Below, piece after piece: positions 57,001 to 64,000 of a stretch of 64,000 nucleotides of DNA. The position numbers and the translations under genes are program-made. A model generated the notes under the pieces. It searched no databases and was not told the DNA's origin. It was given only the letters and a program-made list of their open reading frames with translations. This stretch comes from Carposina sasakii (lineage: Eukaryota > Arthropoda > Insecta > Lepidoptera > Carposinidae): NCBI GenBank assembly GCA_014607495.2, contig CP053149.1, positions 16,318,120 through 16,382,119 of the forward strand, written 5' to 3'. Position 1 is the stretch's first letter; each line of letters opens with the position of its first letter.

Positions 57001-60000
57001 TCTTTGTCGGTGTTCGCTGTGCGATCCTGAGCTTCTTTATGAGGCACATAGTTAGAGACCATGTCTCGGCACCGTAAGTCATCACCGGCAGCACGCACTG
57101 GTTGAATACCTTCGTCTTTAAGGACTGGTGTATCTTGAACACAAATAAGCTTCGTAGTTTCCCGAACGCTGCCCAGCCGAGTTGGATTCGCCGATTTACC
57201 TCCTTCTCAAAGTTGGACCTACCTAGGTTGACCGTCTGTCCCAGGTAAACATACTAGTCAACAACTTCGAGCATCGAGCTCCCAACTAGTACAAGAGTTT
57301 TGATGGGTGTTCACATTTTTTTTTATATTGTTAAGATTCAGTTTTCAAACTACTTACATTTTTGAGAAATTCCAGGACGTGTTGGCCCTGTGGGGTTCAG
57401 TTCAAGGCGCTTTTGAGTCTTTTTCACACTTTTCAATAAAACATACACTAAATTTTTCAATTTTTAACACAAAATGTCGCACACAAACAATTTTTAATAT
57501 TAAATTCAAAGAAAAACTGTGAATTAATTGAAAAAGCCGACACGTTTGTTCGTAAACATAAAACGGTAACATCGGCAGAGAGTAAGTATATTCTTTGCTG
57601 GGCAACGTCGCACAAGCAGGTTATCCCCTCGCGCACGCAAATCCACGGTAACTATGGCAACGCCGCGCGGAGGCAGCGCTCCAGATTAGGCTAATTTCTC
57701 ATACGAAATATCCTGTTTCACGCGTCGGCCTATATCGATGTATCACTTTCGCACTCATTGAAGACAGTACTAGGAATCGTACCAAACGTTTCATAGGAGC
57801 GTAATCGCAGGCGCTCCACTCGTTACAAGATATAACTTACCTACTATTACTTGACACAAACGCGTAGCAGGAATAGGTAGGTATCTGTTCGACTATTGTA
57901 TAGGCAAATTAGAATAGAAATAAAATATTGAGTGTATAGAAAAATAGAAATACATTTGTATAAAGAAATAAAGTCTGCCTATGTAATGTGGTAGTAGTGC
58001 ACTGCACCAGCCCTCTTTAGTACGAGCCGCCTCTAGTCAAGGATCTGTGACAAGGTCATCACCTGAGATAATGCCCCTAAATTCCTTAGTGGACTCTAAT
58101 GACATGCATAGAAAACATTTGAGGATTATTCTATTATTCTTGTAGTGGCACTCCATTACTGGAGGTCTGCCGTCAGCTTACTAAATGCAGACTTGTCCCT
58201 GGCCATTCGGAACAGCTCCTCCACATTAGCTATTCTCGTCCACTCGCGAATGTTTCGCAGCCAAGATTTCTTTCGTCTTTTCCCCTGTATTGTGCCCATC
58301 ATGGTAAGTTGAAGGATTGTCCTTAGTTTGGTTTAACAAAATGTTTCGTTTTTACAGAATGTGCCACCTCCTATCACTGAGATAAATGTAGAGAGTGAAT
58401 CAAGCTCAGACTCCAGTTCAAGCTCGCCGAGTAGTGAAGATTCTTCCAGTGACTCCAGTTCCAGTGGTAATTTAGTTTTAAAATAATTGGCTGTTGCTAC
58501 TACTATGTTTATAGTTGTTGGTCTTCCTAATACCAAATAAATATATAATTGCATCTATGTAATACAAACAACGCGACTTCGTCCGCGTGGAATAGTCTCT
58601 TGGGTGCATTTTTCATATAAAACACATACATAAGTCCATTATTTAAGTCCTTTTTTTACTATAATCTTTTTTAAGAGCTTTAAGCATAGTTATCCGGGTA
58701 ATCTAAAGCCTAAATAGCTTAAAGCTTTTAGCGCTAAAAATGATGTGATTTCTCTAAACTTTCATCAATTTTAACCCGTTATAGCTTTTTATTAACATTA
58801 AAATGTAGCCATGTTTATCCTCAGGATTTCAATTCTAGAATTTTTAGACTATCTCTGCACCAAATCACATTTATACAGGGTGTAAAAAGACAACGTTGTT
58901 ATTTTAATACCTCATATTCTTTGTAACGTAACGATCATTTTTTTTCTATGGAGGCACCCCTGGGCAACCAGGGGTTTCCAAGATATTGAGGTCCAAAGTT
59001 ACATGAATATCAGCATTTTTTTTTAATAAATCCATCTGGAAACAGTTAACAAACATTTTTTTTAAAGACAACATATTAATATTTTAAAATGTTAGTTCTG
59101 TAGGGACATTTGTAGGTAAAGAGTTTGTAAAGAGGTATTAAAAGAACAAAGTTGTCTTTTTTCACCCAGTATACATTCTTGCAATTATACATTTTTTAGG
59201 ATTCTGAATCCCATGTTGCTTTACGAAATTGTAGTATGCAAGCAATACTGGTTTTTAAAACATTTAAGTACATCTTCATATTGTCATCAATAAGTGATAT
59301 ACTGGACTATTTATTATAAGGACTAGTGTGATGTGCCTCACAACATTAAAAGTTAATAAATAAATATTTTCAGATTCAGATGAAGAAACAACCAAAAAGA
59401 AGAAAAAAGACAAGACATCTGGAGAAAAGAGTAGAGGGGAGAAGAATAATGAAGCTGAGGAAGCAAAGAAGGATACAGAGAGATGGGGCCATGATGGATT
59501 TTATGATACCTACGGAAAAGATGCCCGTAGAACAGAAGTTAGACCAGATAGAAATAATGTTGAGAGAAATCTAGATTATGCACGATCAGACAAAGATAAT
59601 ACCAGATCAAAACAAACCGAAAGAGATAGAGAGAATTCTAGATCTGAAAGAAATAGATATGAAAGACGTGAGAGAGACAATTCTCGATCCAGCCAAAGTG
59701 AAAGAGACAATTCTCGATCCAACCATAGTGAAAGAGACAATTCAAGAACTGACAGATATGAAAGAAATAGGGAAAGTTCAAGAGTGGATAAAGAAAGATA
59801 TAGGCCAAGGTCTGACAGAGTTGAAAGAGACAGAGCTGATTTTAAATCGGAAAGAGACAAAGATAATTTTGCAATTCCACGCCAGGTTCCACGTAACGAC
59901 AAGTATAGGGAGTCTAATAGAGCCAATGATGAGGAGAATCAACAAAGAGACCATAGAAGAGGTTATGACAATGAAGAGCAATCTACTCGTAAACGTGACG

Positions 60001-60565
60001 ATGGTACAGAGAGAAGAAAAAATTATGAAATAAATGATCAAAATGTCAAGGACATAAAGAAAGTGGTGATGATAAATATATTAAACGTAATAATGAAGAG
60101 ACACGTTCAAAACGTGACAAAGAAAATAGGTATGTTGAAGCAGTCGACGGTCCCAAAGACAGGGGTCGAAAAAAACACGACAGTAGTAATGAAGAGGATA
60201 ACAAAAGCGATGAGAAGTATAACAAAAAGAGCAAAGACAAAAAGAAGAAAAAAGACAAGGAGAGCAGAAGTAGTGATGATGATAGTAAAAGTCGGAAAAA
60301 ACACAAGAAAAAGGCTAAAGAGAATAACTCACGCAAGAATCGTGAGAAAGACGATAGTAGTGACGACGACAGTTCGTCATCGTCAGATGATAGTAGACGT
60401 ACACCACCCATTGACCAAACAGGATGGGATATAAGAAGAGAAAGCAGTATAACAAAAGAAATTCATGGCCGTTACTGGGATTCTCACAAATTTGACGATA
60501 AACCTAAGGGAAAGACTGAACGAAATAAAAGTCCTGAGAAAACTTATTATGGTAATAGACGTTAG
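54082..60565 (+). CDS. CWC22: CWC22 (nucampholin), spliceosome factor, with a 1-nt frame break
   Basis: CWC22 brings eIF4A3 to the spliceosome for exon-junction-complex assembly. Coding exons are 54082-55159, 55580-56243, 56322-56460, 58358-58466 and 59374-60565. The N-terminus is Lys/Arg/Ser-rich ([20 protein letters not shown]). The MIF4G domain (about 125-320) starts [14 protein letters not shown]. An acidic linker after [20 protein letters not shown] leads into the MA3 domain (about 425-545: [20 protein letters not shown]). The C-terminus is RS/RD-like. All phases fit except the last exon. Near 60039-60050 the charged frame breaks into a V/I/T-rich one that stops at 60434, while another frame continues [20 protein letters not shown] to a TAG at 60563-60565. 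One missing base (for example in the AAAA at about 60040) would restore about 1,060 residues. Poly(A) signals follow at 60569 and 60647. Confidence 0.9.
55160..55579. other. CWC22 intron 1
   Basis: Contains a short (GATA)n/(GATAG) run at about 55269-55290 followed by TTTTTATTGTCATAACTGGG, probably the end of a retroelement. No coding sequence. Confidence 0.5.
56713..58035. mobile_element. Non-autonomous hAT element with 8-bp TSD in CWC22 intron 3
   Basis: The ends are CAGAGGCGGCTCGTGA and, mirrored, TACGAGCCGCCTCTA. They are flanked by the direct repeat GTCAAGGA at 56705-56712 and 58036-58043. CAGRGGCGGMT-type ends plus an 8-bp duplication are classic for hAT. The 1.3-kb interior has no transposase frame and contains an RTE fragment. 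Confidence 0.8.
56740..57300 (-). mobile_element. RTE-like LINE 3' fragment nested in the hAT element
   Basis: Read on the minus strand, it encodes degenerate stretches like [12 protein letters not shown] and [10 protein letters not shown], and ends in the usual tail (plus strand AGTCCACTGTTGGACATAGG CCTCC). Part of it (TTCTTCGAGCTATGTGCCCT) is shared with 10430-10460. Confidence 0.65.
58467..59373. other. CWC22 intron 4
   Basis: Holds a Lep1 end near 58572 (GCGACTTCGTCCGCGTGGA) and the MITE at 58876-59169. The rest is AT-rich without features. Confidence 0.5.
58876..59169. mobile_element. Mariner-type MITE in CWC22 intron 4
   Basis: CAGGGTGTAAAAAGACAACG is mirrored by the right end, which reads back as CTGGGTGAAAAAAGACAACT. 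The inverted repeats continue to AATACCTC, about 38 bp in total. TA or TATA flanks both sides. Confidence 0.7.
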
Positions 60566-61225
60566 GTAAATAAAAATTGTAAAAATTAAACAAAGTAAGT
60601 TCTTGTACATTTATAAAATGTAATGTGTAATATAAAATAATCGTTAAATAAATAGGTTTCACTATGAATTCAACATTGGTTTAGAATCCCTATGCAGGGT
60701 ACAGATTTACGAAATATAACATAGAAGGAGCATTTCATAAGTGTGGACGCAGGGCGCGCAGGAACCGAGAATGTACTGTGAAATGCTCTGTTCGTGCGCG
60801 CAAGCCGTCCACACTATGGGAATTCTGATACATTGGAACAAAGTGGACGGTTTAGACTAATAATTTTAAGTCCGTAAGTAAGGCCGCGGCCGCCCGGTTT
60901 TCACGTTTGTGTCACCTACCTGTGAGTTATTCATAGATTTATTATATTAAATCTATGGAGTTATTAGATTAGGGCAAAGTTTGGCGCAAGGCTTAAACAA
61001 ACCCTAGAACTAGAACTGTTTATCATTCATCTGAGACTAGAACCCTCCTAGAACCCCTATCTAAAAAGGGATTGACACTGACTTATTATGTGTCGTTTCA
61101 TTTCAATGTCATTGACACAGACGTGGTTATTAAAGTTCCGAAGAATATACTTAAAGCAAAGTTAAAAGAATAATAACCAAATAATAGTATCTTGTATGTA
61201 TGTATTAAAAGATATCAAATGAAAA

Positions 61226-62189
61226 ATGGAGAAAGAGAATCATGTAAACGTAGAGACTGTGTCTATGAAAAGTGTGGAACCTAAAATATGTGAAAAGGCA
61301 ATCTCATCGCCTTCCATGCCCACTGTAGCTCATCCAAGTCACCCGTTAAAGGAGCAAATATCTGCTCCTTCCTACCTTCACTCACTCAAAGAAAACCAGG
61401 CCCCTCCCTTTCAAATACCGGAACGTAGAACTGGGCCCAAACTTCTGATTGGTACAGTTATGAATGAACAGGAAGCTGTAGATATGATTGCTGCCAGTGA
61501 TGATGATCCAGAACATGGTTTGAACAAATACTTGGGTATGGTTTTACCTACCTACACTTAACATAAGACTATTGTTACTTAAAACAAATTTAATTCCTTC
61601 TCTACTATCTGTTAACGAGAGACTTAAAATACATAATTTTAATCCATTATTATATTTTAGGTACATTTCTTGTACAGAAGAAGGTAATTGTAAATACTAA
61701 TTTGCCAGAGAAGAAATTTCTGATAAGTTTTTTGGCCGAGACTATTGACTATGCAGCTCAGCGCGATTTTAGCACATTCAAACTAGCTTGCCTGATCACT
61801 GTTTACTTGAGCACCCATATGTACTTTAAGTGGTATTATTGGATGTCGCCCAACTCAGTTTGGGTGTATTTTAAAGAAATTATGATAAGGCATACTATAG
61901 AGGTACTTAAATTGTTGCTACTTTGCTATATGTACTTGTTTTGTAATATGTATTTAGATATTTAATTCTACCTAATACCTTTCCTTATTATTATATTACC
62001 TAATTTTAATGATATAATTTTTGTTTTGTTAAGGATTCTCCGGATGGTCAACAAGTGTTTGAACCAGAGGAGTGCTATGATATATTATCTCATTTCCACA
62101 CTATGTATATGAACAACTTGCCTTTAGTACACATTCTCACTTTTGGTGTGTACAAGTTGAAGTATGTGTGGCCATTTAAAGCAAAGTGA
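61226..62189 (+). CDS. CFAP119: CFAP119/CCDC189-like, flagellar C1a-32 (CLAMP) family protein
   Basis: Family members belong to the C1a projection of the axonemal central pair, so a role in sperm flagella is expected in a moth. Coding exons are 61226-61535, 61661-61902 and 62034-62189, with consistent phases and 235 residues. The N-terminal third is a disordered Pro/Ser-rich stretch. The family region begins about residue 115 with KKFLISFLAETIDYAAQRDF and continues with S-T-F-K-L-A-C-L, W-V-Y-F-K-E-I-M-I-R-H-T-I-E and YDILSHFHTMYMNN. The last exon ends VYKLKYVWPFKAK. The alignment with CFAP119 is from memory of the pattern (F..E.L.H, D.....Y..H...Y.YV), so the family is likely and not certain. 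An AATAAA lies 11 bp after the stop (62200-62205). Confidence 0.7.
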
Positions 62190-62199
62190 TATATGACCC

Positions 62200-62205
62200 A
62201 ATAAA
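62200..62205 (+). terminator. Poly(A) signal of CFAP119
   Basis: AATAAA starts 11 nt after the TGA stop and would end the mRNA near 62220-62230. This leaves about 150 bp to the opposing UTP23 3' end. Confidence 0.6.
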
Positions 62206-62388
62206 GATTTTATTATCAGTAACTTGTATATTAATTTGTAAATTATTAAAATTTTCAACTGCAATTCATTACCAAGGGTCTTAAACTTAGCATATTAGTA
62301 TAGAGCACATTCAGTTTTTTTTATCATAGCTCATACACTGATATAGAAAACTTGGGAGTAATAAAAGAAATTATGTTTTTAAATTTTC

Positions 62389-62394
62389 TTTATT
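62389..62394 (-). terminator. UTP23 poly(A) signal overlapping its stop codon
   Basis: On the minus strand the last codons read AGT CAA TAA AGA, so the TAA stop (62392-62390) lies inside AATAAA. The 3' UTR would be only about 15-30 nt. Confidence 0.5.
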
Positions 62395-63846
62395 GACTTT
62401 TTGCTATCTGCTCTTTGATGTGTTTAGGCAATTTCCTCTTATTTCTCTTCCTCACTTTACCATCGTGCACTCCTGCCTGCTCCTTAACCTGACTCATACC
62501 AGGCTTCTTTTTCTTCTTCTTACATGACAAAGGATTAGGATTATGGGGTTTCTTCTTTCTGATTGTAACCTTGGAGCTGTCAACTGTTTCTTCTACTCCC
62601 AGAGCTTTTTTCATAGTTTCCGTCTTATTTTGTGTTTCGCTGATAAATGTAAAATTATCGGCATCTTGCATTTTATTGACCTTGGCATAGCTTGCTGGTG
62701 AAGGCTTTTCCAATGTTGGAGCTTTGTTATGCAAGTAGAGTAGAGGAACTCCTGCTTTCTTCCTCAGTTTCTCTTGGAGATCTCTGTCTTGAGAGGCTAG
62801 AATGTAATGTTTGTCATTGTGTTTCCCTAACATAGTTAAGATGCATATTGAGCCTGCCCTTGGCTCCTTATGTCCACACTCATGAATACCAAACTGCTTT
62901 AATATTGTAAGGGCTCCATGGGTTTTCTTTGCAACCTTTTCAGTTTCTATAATAATACACCTAGTAGTCAGTAATTTTGCCTGTCCATTGAGATATTTTG
63001 GAATTTGTTCTCTTACATTAATTTGTTCCTGTAAAACAAGAATTCAGAAATTAATTTACAGATTGTACAAATTATAATTTATAGATTAATTGAACAGGAA
63101 TTTATATTAATTGTATTTTAAGTAAATGGTGGTGGAAGATAAATGGAGGTGGGCAGCAGCGCCTCCCATACTGACAACATAGTTCGAAAATGAGACTGCG
63201 GTCACCAACCCGCCTGCCCAGCGTGGTGACTATGGGCAAAACCCCCTGTGGCAGTAGCCTTGTGGTGTGCCCTGGGGGAGGCCTACATCCAGCAGTGGAC
63301 TGCAATAGGCTGAAGAAGAAGTACATGATAGTGAAAAGGCAAAAACTCTAAAGATTAATGATGTATCAAAAAAAACTTGCCTTTCACTGTGATTACTATA
63401 GCTATAGACCATTTTCCTAACCAAAAACAAAAAGGGAAATACCTAGTTTTGATCACTTGCTGGTTCTGGGAAATTCTCTTGCCACCGCAGGCTTTGCTCT
63501 TTAAGAGTTAAATGAGAGTCAGCACTGTCAGCCTCTGGGTCCGGCAATTCGTCAAGTGGCACAGCTATGTCCTCGTGTGGGAGCTCCTCTGCTCGCCACT
63601 CGTCATCAACGATATCAGTTAACCGACCATGTGGCCGGAATTTACTGTCCATTCTGAAGAATAACAATTTTATAAAACCAGTGTAATCAAAACTAAGCCT
63701 TCCCTAATATTAATGGGAAGACTTACTTTAAAAGCAGCAAAACAGAATGTGCCGTCGATCAACACTTGATATGGTTGGTGGAATCCGTAGTTATTATAAT
63801 AAAACTTTAAATACTTTTGCACTTTACGATATCGTGTTATTTTCAT
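62390..63846 (-). CDS. UTP23: UTP23, small-subunit processome rRNA-processing protein
   Basis: UTP23 is a nucleolar PIN-like protein needed for early 18S rRNA processing. Two coding exons (minus strand), 63846-63727 and 63028-62390, join in phase 0 to give 252 residues. Exon 1 reads M-K-I-T-R-Y-R-K-V-Q-K-Y, then YQVLIDGTFCFAAFK, matching the family N-terminus. Exon 2 has INVREQIPKYLNGQAKLLTT, R-C-I-I-I-E-T-E, the Cys/His cluster HECGHKEPRAGSIC (zinc-binding type), YILASQDRDLQEKLRKKAGV and PLLYLHN. A Lys-rich tail with NPLSCKKKKKKPG follows, a feature shared with human UTP23. The 698-bp intron contains all of ANAPC13 and an RTE tail. Confidence 0.92.
63155..63325 (+). mobile_element. RTE-like LINE 3' end in the UTP23 intron
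   Basis: GGTCACCAACCCGCCTGCCC, GACTATGGGCAAAACCCCCT and GGGGGAGGCCTACATCCAGC are in tail order, and a GAAGAAGAA-type end follows. It lies opposite in strand to UTP23 and between ANAPC13 and UTP23 exon 2. Confidence 0.75.
63443..63652 (-). CDS. ANAPC13: ANAPC13, anaphase-promoting complex subunit 13, nested in the UTP23 intron
   Basis: ANAPC13 is a small subunit that stabilises the TPR lobe of the APC/C ubiquitin ligase. The 69-residue frame starts M-D-S-K-F-R-P-H-G-R-L and reads DIVDDEWRAEELPHEDIAVP, L-D-E-L-P-D-P-E, and later L-T-L-K-E-Q-S-L-R-W. This follows human ANAPC13 (D-L-I-D-D-x-W-R, L-P-x-E-D-V-A-I-P, L-N-E-L-P-E-P-E, K-E-Q-E-M-K-W) almost residue by residue, and human is 74 residues. 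The ATG at 63652 is chosen because a family-typical M-D-S starts there; a splice acceptor (TTCTTCAG) ends one base before it. A donor-like GTATTT begins directly after the stop. Only 72-74 bp separate it from UTP23 exon 1, so an independent promoter is doubtful. Confidence 0.92.
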   Translation of the reverse strand: MDSKFRPHGRLTDIVDDEWRAEELPHEDIAVPLDELPDPEADSADSHLTLKEQSLRWQENFPEPASDQN

Positions 63847-64000
63847 TGCTCCAAATTAGTCAAATTACTAACACACCTGGTGATTAGTGTTACTTAGTAA
63901 GGAACACTTGATAAGATAATCAAAGGAACGTTCTATGTGTCCAATGCTGGTATTGAATAATTAATGTAGGAAAAAATAGTTTTTTTAAGAATATCTGTTA

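Noticed and set aside
59578..60434. Overlapping frames on both strands across the last CWC22 exon
   Set aside because: They are shadows caused by the low-complexity Arg/Ser/Asp/Glu codons of CWC22.
1..64000. CRISPR arrays, operons, phage or other prokaryotic systems
   Set aside because: The window is a spliced insect genome. Direct repeats seen are transposons, a minisatellite and a segmental duplication.

Overview
This is eukaryotic nuclear DNA, almost certainly from a moth or butterfly. The genes are split by GT-AG introns, the DNA between exons is AT-rich, and the introns are full of transposable elements of lepidopteran type: RTE-like LINE 3' ends that encode G-E-A-Y-V-Q-Q-W, Lep1-like Helitron pieces, tRNA-derived SINEs, and hAT- and mariner-type MITEs. 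No bacterial, viral or CRISPR-like system was seen. Gene names come from reading spliced exons by eye against remembered families; no search was run.

Layout. On the minus strand, 894-6566 is PREB/SEC12, the ER-exit-site exchange factor for SAR1. Seven coding exons are visible, one carries a frameshift, and the membrane-anchor exon is not found. Also minus, 9192-15203 is a nine-exon BTB-BACK-PHR protein. It is divergent from OCRL (+, 15932-18496), an intronless 854-residue inositol polyphosphate 5-phosphatase. From 16777 a 6.2-kb block is tandemly duplicated (16777-22946 and 22947-29183). It carries the last two thirds of OCRL, its poly(A) region, and the promoter and 19-nt first coding exon of the next gene, stathmin. 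Stathmin (+) then has a very long first intron to 43582 and six more coding exons to 47963, with a probable long 3' UTR to about 51.1 kb. After a repeat array (52.2-53.9 kb) come CWC22 (+, 54082-60565, with a 1-nt frame break), CFAP119/C1a-32 (+, 61226-62189), and UTP23 (-, 62390-63846), whose only intron contains the whole ANAPC13 coding sequence on the same strand.

These are mostly housekeeping genes: ER export, phosphoinositide signalling, microtubule dynamics, splicing, cilia, ribosome biogenesis and cell cycle. They do not form one pathway. The most interesting points are (1) the young tandem duplication that gives stathmin two promoter/first-exon cassettes and makes a 5'-truncated OCRL; (2) the UTP23/ANAPC13 nested pair, which seems to share one promoter; (3) single-base frame breaks in PREB and CWC22; and (4) several nested transposon insertions whose target-site duplications can be read directly.
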